Assembly: GCA_948567375.1 (NCBI GenBank)
Contig: OX419756.1
Location: 72,704,552-72,768,551, forward strand
DNA length: 64,000 nt
Direction of reading: 5' to 3'
Source: Lunularia cruciata
Taxonomy: Eukaryota > Streptophyta > Marchantiopsida > Lunulariales > Lunulariaceae
Shown here: in pieces, positions 19,201 to 30,830 of the stretch
Layout of the letters: each line of letters begins with the position of its first letter
How positions within the stretch are numbered: the stretch's first letter is position 1
Translations under genes and position numbers: made by a program
Notes under the pieces: generated by a model
What the model was told of the DNA's origin: nothing
Seen by the model: only the letters and a program-made list of their open reading frames with translations
Databases searched by the model: none

Positions 19201-22200
19201 TCAGCCCATGTGTTCTTACTGTTCCCGCATGAGGGAAGTAACGAAGAAGTCAATGCAAGCAAACGCACCTGACTTGCTCTTGAGTAGCAGATACTTGCTG
19301 TAGATGCTTGATAATCTGTCTCTCATAGACCTTCAAGTCCTGTTTCAAGAGTGTCAAGCTAGTTTAGTTGATGAGATCACGTTCAAGGTACCTTCAATGC
19401 CATGGCTCAAGGTCATGTACCTGATCGACAATGCTATTAACAAGGATGGTTCCAGAGACTTACATACTAAAAATGCTGCGGACGCAAACACAATCATGAC
19501 AATTCTACTTGGAGTGAATAGCTTTATACATAAAGTGAAATAGCTATGTACGGTGAAAATCTCTGTGCCCGTACCCTTCTCAAACTCATGCACACAAGTT
19601 TCTGTGCATTTGACTTGCCTGGCTAACCCCATCTGATACTAGATGGCCTGCAATACACCTCCAGCAATATGATTACTACATACATGCACCTTAAATGCTC
19701 TACGCATGTCAGGTTCAACAGGTGAGAACTTTTACCTTTTTTAACGCTGGTTTGTCAGCAAGATGTTTATAAGCATCTTGAAGCTCCCTCAACTTATACA
19801 ATCTTTCCTCCTCTAGCTTCAAAGCATTTTCTGCTACTCTAGGTTTTGGCGCTGACACACAGAAGAAGATCACAACAGGCGACGAGATATAACAAGTTGT
19901 GTACAAACAAACAAGATCGCAGAAGAGCAACTGCAACCTAAATCCCGTGAAGGCGCTAAATGAGGCATGATGACTGAAAACAAAAATTGGATAAGACATT
20001 TCTGTAAAGAGCAAGCCTCTTAAGTTGCTTCATGAACTGAGATCTGCGAGACAACAAATCTACACTGCTTTGATTTGTTTCAGAACTGTATCCGGTACAT
20101 TGACTTGCAGGCAGGTCAGTCCAGCTTTTTGTCACTAACCTGAGGCCACGCTAACGACGACTGCTTGTTGGCTGACAAGAGTTTGGGCTTTCTGTTCAGC
20201 ATCTTGTTTTGCTTTACTCGCCACCTGCGCACGTTGCAATGCTGCTGCAGCAGCAGCATCTGCTTTTGCCTTCCGTCTTGCAATCTCTAGTGCTGCTTTC
20301 TCCTTTTCTGCTTTCTCCTTTACCTCTGCCAATCTTCTGGCCTGTCAATAGATTGCCCAAACTGAATAACTTATACTTCAAAAGCTAAGGATGACTTCTA
20401 GACTACGTTTCTATCACAAGTGCTAAGCACCCCAATCTGCAGTGTGACTGGTAATTGGGGCAACACTGAGTGAGCCCCATTTTCAGCAATCAGCGGTGGA
20501 CTCTGTCAACCCCACTTCCACATCAGCAGGACTATGCATCTCAAGACAAAATGAATGCTGTCGTTCAAATACACGGTGCAGGAATCACTGATAGCATCAC
20601 AGCTTGAAAGAAAACGATACTTACCAACAATTGACAAAAGAACCACAAAGCAACGCATTCACTCGACCCGGAGTTCAAAGCTAGTGAAAACCACCAGGCT
20701 TTCTCTACTCTACTCTACTTCTCACAAGTGTTCTAACACTTAGGCTCAGCAGCACAATATGAGGCAGGAAAATCTCGATAACAGAGAGCATCTTCTTAAC
20801 TTGTAACTATCATTCGCTATGCGAGACTCACCTCCGCTTCTGCCTCTGCCTGAGCTCTCTCTCGCTGCTCCTTTTCTCGGGCAAGTTCTCTCCGCCGTGC
20901 GTCTTCAGCAGCCGCCTCTTTTCTAATCCGCCTCTCTTCGACTTGAGATCGCTGCTCATGATCACGCTGCAGTGCCGACAAGTGCATATCACGAGCTTCT
21001 GCACTGCCCGTGTATTCCATCCAACTCATTTTAGCATGCTGATCATACTATCCGGTTAAAAGAATAGGCTGCAGCGACCAGATTCACACGAACTAAGCTC
21101 CCTTTAAAACTGTTGGAAGCTTCAGGGAACAGCAGCACCGACCGACGATCCTCCACGAACTGCCTCTATAGCCCTAAACAAAGCTAGCCAGTGAGGTCTG
21201 GATAGCGATGGACCCGAAAGCGAGGAACTGATGCAAGTGGAAGCAAGCTTACATCAATCTTTGATCTTGCTTGTCAGTGCGACGTGCCAATTCGTACTTT
21301 ACTACCACCTCCTTATTCAACTGAGCAAATTTAGCTGTGACTCGGTCCTGCTCATCTTTCATTAGATCGTCGAAAGAGGAGAGTCTATTTCTGATCTCTT
21401 CCTGTTTCAAAAGCATTCCAACTTCCAGTGTCTTAGTTGATTGAGATAGTTAGTCTCCGTAGCTAGAGAATATGATTCTCATTTACCTCGATGTGTAAGA
21501 GCGTATCAGACCAATCATGCTGCTCCCAAGTGGAAGACATATCAACAAAGTTCGCAAGGCCACATCCTAGTGACAAGAAAAGACTATCAGCTCATGACAG
21601 TCTGGAACAATATCAAATCTCGTGCTACCTGAACTCTTTGGAGGCGCTCGCGTTCCAACTCCAAAAGAGCAGCTTCAATCCGTTCTGTTTTTGGAAGAAG
21701 AGGAGACCTGTCCCATTGCCAAGTCAGCTTGCTTGAGATGTCGTGTGGAGACACAACATACAACGAGCTTATTACATAGTCAGGCAATTGCCGTATATGG
21801 ATGTTCTCTGCAACGTCTCCAGAAGTTTAACCTGAGGAATTCTTTCCTGAAGTAAGTTCCTGAAATGTACTAGCATTACCTACTACGAGTGAATAAAACA
21901 ATGAGAGGGTATCAACTGATTCACAATTTGCAACAAATGAGGAAAGTGGACAATTGATGCCATGGGCTGAAAACCTGGACAATGAGGAACATATCGAACT
22001 TAAAGCTCCGTTACAGCAACTGGGGAAAATGAAGAGCTCGAAACTAAAGAGTTACAATTAACTACTGATAAATCTCAGCGACAATGCACACAATCTAGTT
22101 AGCTTTTAACTTTCCAAAGAGGATCACATGTGCAAAGACACTGTGCTATACCTCTCGACTTCAGATTCTCTTGGAGGAGTAGGAGATCTTCCTTGAACAG

Positions 22201-22899
22201 TCTCTGTCTTAGTAGAAAAAGTTGCATGTTGTTCCCTTTCCGAGTCCTCATCGGAATCACTATCTTCGTCAGAATCAAAAGCCCTCATGACGAACGGCTT
22301 GCCTTTCCTTCCAAAATCTGCTACTTTCGACAGATTTCTCCATGAGACACTGAACGCAAGCACATCGATAAACTGTAAGTAAGTGGTTATGAAGTTTCTA
22401 TTTCCATAACGATCCAATCATGCATTTCGGACAATCAGACCAAAATGAAAGACCTGTGTAAAACCTGAGTTGGAAATTCTCGTAAGTTCGAGAATTTCCA
22501 ACTTCCCTCAATAAGTTTAGCTATTGCGCCAAACAACATAAAAGCACTGCAGCAGAGGTTAGAAATAGACTCTCCAGTCAACAGGAATAGTCCATCCCTC
22601 TGCAAATTCCATCTTCCCTATTCTCTGACGGCCTTTGTCACAAAGAAATATAATAAGCACAGATAACCACGGAATAACGAACCAAGATGCGCTTACTCAG
22701 TAGAACGCAAGGGGCTCGGTGAATTGTGCGGAAGACCGGGACCCTGCATATGCGACGAGATAACATCCAGCTCCTTCGTAAGATCATCCATGCACCAATC
22801 GGGATCAGGGTCCAGTTTAGCAAAAACCTCCGGTCTCCAGGAAACAGCTCCCAACGGCGAGTGAATCTTAGGAGTCAGTATCAACCGTGTCCCCATCAT
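16279..22899 (-). CDS. GLE1: mRNA export factor GLE1
   Basis: Nuclear-pore factor that, in known systems, activates the DEAD-box helicase Dbp5/LOS4 with IP6 during mRNA export. Exons in coding order: 22899-22697, 22349-22152, 21731-21629, 21522-21487, 21431-21253, 21003-20832, 20341-20140, 19851-19736, 19339-19269, 18778-18694, 18430-18344, 18006-17923, 17785-17654, 16891-16769, 16500-16279. They sum to 2013 nt in frame (670 codons plus stop). The tiny fourth exon is the least certain; its acceptor could lie 3 nt later. An acidic Asp/Glu/Ser patch lies near residue 95. A highly charged coiled coil covers ~180-365, with an Ala run. The GLE1 C-terminal domain covers ~365-655 (PPIQFMIVTLGSK, NPHGLSEAWAWCARLLN). 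Arabidopsis GLE1 is about 610 residues. Introns carry repeats (18855, 22468). Confidence 0.92.
18855..18960. repeat. Dispersed intronic repeat, GLE1 copy
   Basis: Another unit of the family seen in the ubiquitin protease introns: ATGAGGACAGAAGCCGCTCG, then GGATTCAGAACTCATTCAA. It sits in the GLE1 intron between exons 10 and 9. It is more diverged than the three units near 8400-8640. Confidence 0.6.
22468..22503. repeat. Perfect 15-bp hairpin in GLE1 intron 1
   Basis: Arms AGTTGGAAATTCTCG (22468-22482) and CGAGAATTTCCAACT (22489-22503) are perfect reverse complements around a 6-nt loop. It lies in the intron between the first two exons. No transcribed RNA gene is evident; it is short for a plant miRNA precursor. 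Confidence 0.85.
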
Positions 22900-23001
22900 T
22901 GCTGTGGAAATAACAGCAGTCTTTCCCTCTTTGGATGTGGTCTTTTAATCAACTCAGACTCAAATTCACTCGCCGTTGGGAGCTGCGAGTGAATTTGAGT
23001 C
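22846..23001. repeat. Three-arm inverted repeat around the GLE1 start codon
   Basis: A 21-bp arm at 22846-22866 is perfectly complementary to 22964-22984. The same middle region (22957-22973) also pairs perfectly over 17 bp with 22985-23001. So one central arm has two competing partners. The left arm is coding DNA of GLE1 exon 1 and the start codon (22899-22897) lies in the 97-bp loop. In RNA, either a large leader hairpin enclosing the AUG or a small hairpin upstream of it could form. Confidence 0.85.
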
Positions 23002-24011
23002 CAATCGGCAAAGATTTCGGCACGGAGACTACCCGAAGAAATGGATGTGCGATGATGCCGAGAAAGGAAAAATTTGCTCGGCGAGACTCGAGCTTCACTA
23101 ACTCATCTTTCTTGTTAGCACATTATTCCTGCATGTGATAGATTTGCACAGACATTCCCCCGAACAGGTTCAGTGTATGATTATACAGTCCAACAAGCGA
23201 AGTGGAAATGAAATGAACTTCTGAGTTTATTAAGGGCGGTAGACCGTGTCAGTTTAGATGCATCAGATAGTCCTCCAAGAATGTTGAACAAGAAGTCCGA
23301 AGCTTGAAAATTCAAACCTCTGACTTTCTAAATCGCATTGACGAAGTGACTACTTCAACGATCACCACTTCATAAATACTCGAAACCACTTGCGAGTAAT
23401 CCTTCGTGTTTTCTACGCGGTCGCCCTTTTCTTGCGAGTAATCTCAGCAGTTTTTATAATTTTTCAAATGAACAAATTTTCTGGTAGGTTTTCACCTCTT
23501 TGTCGACCACAACTGCTGGTAATCTCTGCAGTGTTCTCGAAATGAACACATCTTCCATAGATTTTCACATCTATGTCGAACATGCTTTTGAGCCAGCTTC
23601 CGCTACGCACAATTCATATCCTCCTGAAAATTGATAGGGACCCATCAGTTTGCAAATCGATTCGCACCCGCTCTCAAGTCCACGCCGATCGCACTCGTAT
23701 ACAGACCAAATGTACGAGGGCAAATCATCGTCGTAAGCTAATCAGACCTTGCTTTGTTCCATCTTCATCATAAATATTTTGATATTTAATACAAGTTTTA
23801 ATAATGAACATTTTAATTACATTTTACAAATATATTAATATAAATATATTAAACCAAATTAATGAATCGCTTTACTAAGAGATCTGTCTTGTTTTCCACT
23901 GTAAATCCGATTTATAATTTTTTAACTCTTGAGTTTAAATTTTTATTTTCTAAGATACACTACACTGTAGTAATTTTAAAGCGAAGTACATTCAAGAATC
24001 ATCAAAAGAGA
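23002..24011. other. Region upstream of GLE1, no gene seen
   Basis: Becomes AT-rich after 23760. It contains a bare LINE tail at about 23400-23436 (CCTTCGTGTTTTCTACGCGG then TCGCCCTTTTC). The half next to 23000 is expected to hold the GLE1 promoter, but I recognise no specific element. Confidence 0.5.
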
Positions 24012-24310
24012 AAGGCTACCGCGGAGAGACCACGAAGGATTGGAAGACCCCATCAAGTCGAAGGATGAGATCAACGAGGTAAAATGGAGCTAAATACCAT
24101 CTAGTGTGATGTGAATGCTTTGATTGATTTGTTCAAGTGCTAGCAAGTGCGCTCTCTAGTGCAATGTACACACAAGTGGCAAACAATATGAGAGTGGGAG
24201 AGACTGGTAGTCTTTATGATATTCTCTCGTGTTAATGCACTCTTTGATAAATGTGTGGAAAGCTGTGTGTATCATGCCATATAATCCCTAAGCTAACTTC
24301 AGAACTATCT
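24012..24310 (-). repeat. LINE-like 3' end, internally deleted (copy E)
   Basis: Minus orientation. The tail block (GGCTACCGCG, AAGGATTGGAAGACCCCATC) is followed by decayed versions of the terminal coding region, recognisable by GTGCAATGTACACAC, AATATGAGAGTG, GATAAATGTGTGGAAAG and CATATAATCC. The last palindrome block and parts of the coding region are lost. Older than copies A and C. Confidence 0.7.
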
Positions 24311-24324
24311 GCATTTTAGATTTA

Positions 24325-24570
24325 ATAATGGAGAATTTTGCAAAACACCCTCCTTAAAAGGAGTATTCTCCAAAATGCCCCCCTCAGCAGAAGTTATTAT
24401 CTCAATCCCCTCCTCGCGTGCCTTGCTTCAACTCGCGCAGCGGCACCCCAGTATCTCAGCCAAACCGATACCCAGAGCAACACGAATGATAAATGGTGAA
24501 AACTTAAAACGAAAATGGGGCATTTTGGAGAATACTTTTTTAAGTGGAGCATTGTGGAAATTTTCCCTTT
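24325..24570. mobile_element. Possible MITE with long terminal inverted repeats
   Basis: Left part near 24327-24382: AATGGAGAATTTTGCAAAAC then GGAGTATTCTCCAAAATGCC. Right part near 24515-24566: GGGGCATTTTGGAGAATACT then CATTGTGGAAATTTTCCC. The two ends are mutually inverted over about 50 bp with a few mismatches, flanking about 130 bp. Both ends border TTTAATAAT-like DNA (24318 and 24569), which could be a target duplication. No transposase inside. Confidence 0.6.
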
Positions 24571-25024
24571 AATAATTCATGGTTTTTATTTATATTTTTA
24601 TTTTATATTTGGAATTCATATTTCCTGAGCTTCTTCCTTGTAGGGAAACTCTCTTGAATTTCTAGTTTTGCATATTTGATGCAACTCAAAGATATATAAA
24701 ATAAAATGTATTTAAAATAAAAAAAAGGATATATAAATATCTAGGCTTTAGCTAAGTGGTGCAGAATATCATGAATATTTATTAGTCAATATTTCTTAAC
24801 CTTTAGGAATAAATTTCTTTGCATTTAGTGACATTTTCACATATCTTTTATCATGCATATGAATGAATCATAGCCCCCCATATATCTAAGCTAAAATATC
24901 ATACGTTAAAAAGATATCTAAATATCTTTCAATGTTTGTTAAAAAACCCAAAAGATCTTTAACTCGCCTAAATCTTTAGATAAATTTAAATCAGGTTCTT
25001 TATTTCGCTCAGGATTATTTGTGG

Positions 25025-25130
25025 TTCCTCTCATACTAATGTACGAGAGAAACCACAAATAAACATGAGTATGAGAGAAACCATAGATAATTCTAAGCAA
25101 AAAGAATTATTTGTGGTTTCTCTCATACTA
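25025..25130. repeat. Double foldback repeat
   Basis: Blocks read ATTTGTGGTTCCTCTCATAC, then GAGAGAAACCACAAAT, then AGTATGAGAGAAACCATAG, then ATTTGTGGTTTCTCTCATAC. Forward and inverted copies alternate, so the region can fold as two adjacent hairpins or one long one. The ends both border ACTAAT. It is probably a small foldback element. Confidence 0.7.
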
Positions 25131-25224
25131 ATTTTATTCATAACGATTTTGCAACAAAACTGTTAATTTCATTCTCAAATAGAGAACAACTCTATACAAC
25201 GTTTAGGTTCTACCATCTTCGTCT

Positions 25225-26340
25225 CTCGTTCTTGCGGAAGCTTAGGTGATGAGTGCAGTCAAACTAAAACATGTCTCAAAACTCACTAGAAATCTTCCTT
25301 ACTATCTTTAACATCTAGAGAAGACAGAATTAAGTCTAGGTTTATTCAGACGAATGATAAAAGGCTACCGCGTTGGAAAAATGAAAGAGGAGAAGACCCC
25401 ATCAAGCCGTACAACGGAGAGACAAAAAAAGGTAACATGGGGCTAAGCCCCAGTAGAGTCTGTATGAGAAATCTGCCCTACCGCACCTAAGATATCCGAG
25501 CTATGCAAGCCGTATGGTCTACACACAACTGGAGCATCCGAAGAAACACCACCTAATGCGATTGCTCTCCTATGGATTGCACCAACCACTGCACTCTGTA
25601 GAGCAATGGACACACGCTGTCTAAAATATGCTACAAAGTATGAGAGTGAGAGTGGTACCCCTGACGTCTAACATGATAAGCTCTCGCGCACTCCCTGACA
25701 AATGTGTTAAATGCCATGTCCATCGCTCCATATAACTCCAAGGCTAGAGGAACAAAGAGGTGACCCCGCTGCATGCCCCTATACTTGGAGACCTTGCGAC
25801 CTGCTGCTGCACTCGCCGCCCATCCAGGGGGATGGGTAATCATTCCCTCCGAAATTGTATCCCGCGTAGGGTCCGACGAATTAGAATTAGCGTCTCATGC
25901 TTGCTGAAGCTTGTATAACAAGTGTAGTCAACCCAAACCATGTTTCAAAAATTACTAGAAATCCACAAGACTATCTTTAACATCCAAAGAAGAAAAACTT
26001 CAATCTGGGTTTATTAAGGGAAGAATTAGTTTTTCAACGAGCGTGAGAGCTTGTTGAAGCTCGGGTGACGAGTAGAGTCTAACCAAAACATGTTTCAAAA
26101 ATCATTAGAAATCCACAAGATGATCTTTTGACATCCATAGAAGACAAACTTCAATTAGGGTTTATTACGAGAAGAATTAAGGGAAATTCCACTGTATTGA
26201 AGCATGTATATACATTTCATTTTAAAATGTGTTTGGGGGCAGCAGTCCTACCATGTTTCAAACATCACTAGAAATTCACAAGATGATCTTTCACTAGAAA
26301 TTTCATTTTACAATGTGTTTGGAGTGCGCTAGTCCTACAG
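25225..26340. repeat. Degenerate tandem array of ~140-bp units, split by a LINE insertion
   Basis: Units share ACATGTTTCAAAAATCA, AGAAATCCACAAGATGATC and TTCAATTAGGGTTTATTA. They lie at about 25225-25360, 25890-26025, 26040-26175 and 26185-26340, the last partial. The first is separated from the rest by LINE-like copy C, so the array is older than that insertion. No coding function seen. Confidence 0.65.
25365..25885 (-). pseudogene. LINE-like element, 5'-truncated (copy C)
   Basis: About 520 bp in minus orientation, very similar to the last part of copy A. It keeps the codons from VSKYRGMQRG through FVPLALELYG to AYHVRRQG, then a one-base deletion (a run of five C becomes four, near 25662) shifts the frame. 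The 3' tail has the GGGGCTTAGCCCC palindrome, CTTGATGGGGTCTTC and a CGCGGTAGCC end. Where copy A has a stop this copy has an Arg codon in DPTRDT. It interrupts a tandem array. Confidence 0.8.
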
Positions 26341-29170
26341 TATATAGATAATATACTTGGGTTATGGCATGGTCTTTAGCGGCGCCATTTTATGGTTCTT
26401 ATTGCAGTTGGATGCTAGTGCTCCGGCTAACAGCCAGATGGGCCTTTGTATGCTTCAGTTGGATTCTAGTGTCATGATATACAAACAAACACATTGTTTC
26501 CTTTCATGGTATCCAAAAGATACGCAATAGACTGGTTCTGCAGAATGTCAATGGTTATTTACTTCAAAACTTAATGAAGCAAGCATTTCAACTTTTTCCT
26601 CTTTCCATTTTTGTCTATTTGCTATATCATTTATCTCTAAAGTGACTCTCCATTATTAGGTCTCACATCATAAAATATTATCGAGAAAATGTTCCTCATA
26701 TCTATACTCAAGAAGTTAATTGAAACATATTGCATTCTATGGAAAACATGTTCTCTTTGATGATAGCCTATAGGAAAGAATGATTGAACCAAATGCTTTT
26801 ATACCATCCTTTATACTTATATCATATAAATATTATCTATAAATATAAATATTTTTTTATTTTTATTTTTATTTGTTTATTTGTTTATGTGTTTATTTAT
26901 TTATAAAATATTTATAAATATTATCTAAAGGAAATAAGAAAGACTTTTATACCAAAAGTAATTATTATCATTCCTTTATTCACAATGGATAGCATTCCAG
27001 TCTATATATCATCATATATAGCATTTTCTGATAAGGAACAATAACGTCATATGTGATCTTGAATTCTTCACCATTTCATTCACATATTTAGATCTAATTA
27101 GACTTTGCCAACTAGGTATAATTATAGTTCATATTGTCTTTTCTTTGTCAAGAAGTTAGGTATTTACATACACATATAGTTAGCATCTCCTTTACATCTT
27201 CATATCTAAAATACTTTGCCAAAAAGTTATAGTTATAATAGATCTTGCATTTTCTTGGTTGTAAAGTTAGGTATTTGCAAACACATATAGTTACAAGAAC
27301 AAAAAGGAATGTAAGGACCATCTTACATCTTAAAACTTTTTCAATGTTTTATTTTTTTAACTAAAGAAAGAACAAAGAATTTAGTATGAGTGTTGTTGAT
27401 AGAACCTTACCTTGAATAACAAAGAATAAAAAGATCTTGAATTTTCAAGATCTTGAATAACATCTTAACTTCAAGCTCTACTCTTGTTGTATGTAAGTAT
27501 TTTAATTCTATCTCAAATAATTAAATTTAACAAGCATAAAAATATACGATATGAGCTAATGTAGTTTTCTCTTCATGATCATTCTCCGAGATTCAAACCA
27601 CTTTAGTAAGAGCTATATGTATATAAATAAATAAATATACATATATATAACATAATAATTCTATCAAAAACTTTATACCTATTTATATTGGTGCCCAAAA
27701 TTACTAATTTACTTATCAAAGTCATAGTTACCTCATAACTTTTACTTTATTTTATCTCATTATTTCTTGCTATATGCAGTTTGGATACCATTAAATTTCC
27801 TTATAGTAGTAACTCCTAAGAGTTGAAAAAAGAGACATAGATGTTTGTAGTATAGATATAACCAACCTACTTGCTTTACATATATATAGATTCGAAAATT
27901 TTACTTTCTTTACTATTTATCTATCTTACAAAATAGTTTATCATGCAATTGTATTTTAATTGAAACATTCATCTCAAGTCAAAATGATGTTAAATACTAG
28001 TTGTGCTTTAAGTTAGAATAAAGCACAAGAATACATTTACAATTTGAGTCATAGCATCTCTAGTAGGAAGTGATATTGACTAGGAAATTACATGTGCTTT
28101 AATTTTATAAACAGTGTGTTAATATCTTCTATATTTATAAAGATAAGCAATACTTTTTATCTAAAGAAGTCAAAATTATGGAATTTTTTAGCACTTCTTA
28201 CATTTTATTTGCATGTTTATTTTACAAATGTAAAGTGTAAATTTTTTGAGTAATTATAGTTGAATAATTTTCATGTTATTGCAACCAACTAGGCCAAATA
28301 TTTCAATTTCCACAAGAAAAACCAAGTAGCAACCCAGGCTTATACTTTCTACTTGAGAGATCTCATTTTCAAATAATCATTGCTTGAGAATTACAAGTTC
28401 TTTTTGACATATAACTTTCTTTGGTTTATTGTCTTGATATTTGAATGATTTTTAATATTTGATTCCAAATCAACAAAGTTGTATGGAATCTAAAGTTATA
28501 AGCAAATATTTAAAGCTTGATACAACCAGCTCAAATAAGAACTATTCTTTAAATCTTATTCTTAGTACATTTTGCATTCTTTGATGCTCAAATTATGTTT
28601 TCTCTATCCCAATAGTGTATGCTACTTATGAAGATGAAGTAAGTATGAAAGTAAAATAAACTCTAGCAAGTCAAAGAAAATTCCAAAGGAAATGAAAGGA
28701 TGATCATTTCCTTGTGCTTCATAACACATTGAGTACTTAACTCAACTACGATGTCTATAAGATATATTAAATACTTGATTTTATAAAATTATATATATTC
28801 AACAATCACACAACTAGCACAAACTACTATTTTTATCTCATTTACAATAGAGACAATATAAAGCTTAGGATAGATAAATAAATTAAAAATACAATTCATA
28901 TATTAATATTGTATCCAAAGTAAAAGTGAGATTTTCTCAATCATGAATATCTAACATGACATAAAATAAATTCAAGAATCAAATTGATATCAAACTTGTG
29001 CTTGCAATGATAGATTTAAAGATAGATTATCATGAATAGAAATGCCAATCAATTTGCTCCCAATCATAAGTCTACTTTAACAATGGTGAGTTTCTTGAGA
29101 AAATTGCCATAAATGAATAATGGTTTGTTACCATGCAAGTAGAACTTGTTGCTCTCTACTACCAATGCAA
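26341..29170. other. AT-rich DNA without recognisable genes
   Basis: Low-complexity AT-rich sequence with short runs such as ATTTATTTATTT near 26850-26910 and frequent stops in all frames. Possibly the decayed upstream part of the Ty1/copia element at 29190. I recognise no gag, protease or integrase motif. Confidence 0.5.
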
Positions 29171-29189
29171 ACTATAACTTTTTTATCAT

Positions 29190-30612
29190 AAGACTATAGG
29201 TTGTCGATGGGTCTTCCGTATCAAGTTTAATTTTGATTGCTCTATGAGCAAGTACAAGGCATGCTTGGTGGAAAAAGGTTATGCTCAAAACTTTGGCCTC
29301 GACTATGATGAGACATTTAGTCTCATTGCCAAGATGGCAATCATTTGTACATTGGTTGCAGTTGCAACTCAGCAAGGATGGCAATTGCACCCAATGAGCT
29401 TCAAGAATATATTTCTCAATGGTGTTCTTGAGGAGGAGGTCTACATGGTGCAACTACCTTGTTTTGAGGATCCACAATTTCTATCTTGAGTCTGCAAGTT
29501 ACAAAGAGTGCTTTATGGTTTGAAGCAAGCACCCAAGGCTTGGTATGCAAAGATTACTTCCTTCTTGGTTGCTTGTGAGTTTTCTATTTATCCTTCTAGT
29601 CCTACATTGTATGTTTTAAAGGAAGTGGATTAGGATTTGATAAATACAATCTATGCAAATGATGTTATTATCATTAGTAGTTGTGAGAAGCTAGTGTCTC
29701 ATCTCAAGGAGTACTTGAAAGCCCAGTTTGAGATGCAAGCTCTAGGTGGCCTTAGATACTTCTTAGGTGTGGAGTTTATTGGAGATGAATAGGATATTTG
29801 CCTAGTGTAGCATCAGTATGCCATTGACATGCTAAAGAGATTTAGCCTATTGGAGTGTAAGCTTATGGCTACACCTTTAGAGCATAACCATCACTTAGGT
29901 ATTGATGGCAATGAGTTGCTTGTTGATCCCCATGGATAAAGGCAGATGGTTGGTAGTCTTATCTATTTGACTATCACTAGATCTGACCTGAGTAATGTGG
30001 TTGGAGTTGTCAACCAGTTCATGAAATCAGCATGAAAATGTCACTTTGAGGTTGTAAAATGCATTTTCTGATATGTGGAGTTCATTTTGCAGTTTGGCCT
30101 TCACTACACATTTGGTGGATCATTGGTGCTACATGGTTACATTGATGCATATTGTGCAAGGAGTGTACTTGATAGGAGATCTAATTTAGTGTACATATTT
30201 GGGCTTAGGAGTAGCATTGTGAGTTGGGCTTTTAGGAAGTAGCCAACCATAGATCTTTCTTCTACTAAGGTAGAGTATCATTGAGCCACCAATGCAACTT
30301 GTGAAATTGTTTGGCTTTGGAGTTTGCTTTTTGGTATTGGTGTGGATTGTTTATTTCCCATTGTATTATACATAGATAATATGAGTAACATTAAGTTAGC
30401 TAGTAATCCTATGTTTCATGCTATGATTAAGCACATTGAGATGCACTGTCACTTTGTTAGGAAGAAGGTTTTGGTAGGGCAGATTGAGCTTAGGTTTATT
30501 GGCACAAGAGAGCATATAGTTGATATTTTTCACCAAGGCTTTATCTAGAGGTAAGTTTGAGGCTTTAAGACTTTGCCTTGGTGTATATGATATTGAGTGG
30601 TGCTTGAGAGGG
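29190..30612 (+). pseudogene. Ty1/copia retrotransposon, RT and RNase H remnant
   Basis: Reverse transcriptase then RNase H in one main plus frame with many stops. Visible: a CRWVF-type start with KACLVEKGYAQNFGLDYDET; a second RT block (LQRVLYGLKQAPKAWY); a decayed active site reading YAND at 29652 where YVDD is usual; the LGGLRYFLGVEF block; and the RNase H end (KHIEMHCHFVRKKV, LRFIGTREHIVDIF). A final frameshift leads into a RGKFEALRLCLG-like end. The family organisation is standard; the element is inactive. The 5' half is not recognisable. Confidence 0.9.
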
Positions 30613-30614
30613 AG

Positions 30615-30830
30615 TGTTTATACTATTCCAAGCTTGTAGTGACTTAGTTCTCATTGTACATTTGTATTAGGGTTTATTATACACAAGTATCCTATATATA
30701 CATGAGAGGAGTACACTCTCATTTTCTTGCTTCACTTCCTTGTGCGCTCTCTCTCTCATGGTCCTCTATGAATAGTCTTGGAGTGTTGGCCTAGTCCTTG
30801 TCTTACTTGAAAATTATGTGATATAATTGT
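30615..30830 (+). mobile_element. Putative 3' LTR remnant of the Ty1/copia element
   Basis: A purine tract GAGAGGGAG (30606-30614) directly follows the RNase H end, then TGTTTATACT begins the putative LTR, as expected for a polypurine tract / TG border. A TATATATA box lies at 30693-30702, followed by a CT-rich stretch. The right end is not defined because I do not see the matching 5' LTR. Confidence 0.5.

Larger units (their letters stand above)
24311..25224. other. AT-rich intergenic with foldback motifs
   Basis: No coding frame recognised. A complementary pair of short blocks, TATTCTCCAAAATGCCCC (about 24364) and GGGGCATTTTGGAGAATA (about 24518), forms a larger inverted repeat enclosing about 140 bp, like a MITE. 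A second foldback cluster lies at 25025-25130. Confidence 0.55.

Noticed and set aside
21487-21570. Longer version of GLE1 exon 4 starting at the AG near 21567
   Set aside because: It gives 80 nt, which breaks the frame into exon 5; the 36-nt (or 33-nt) version keeps it.
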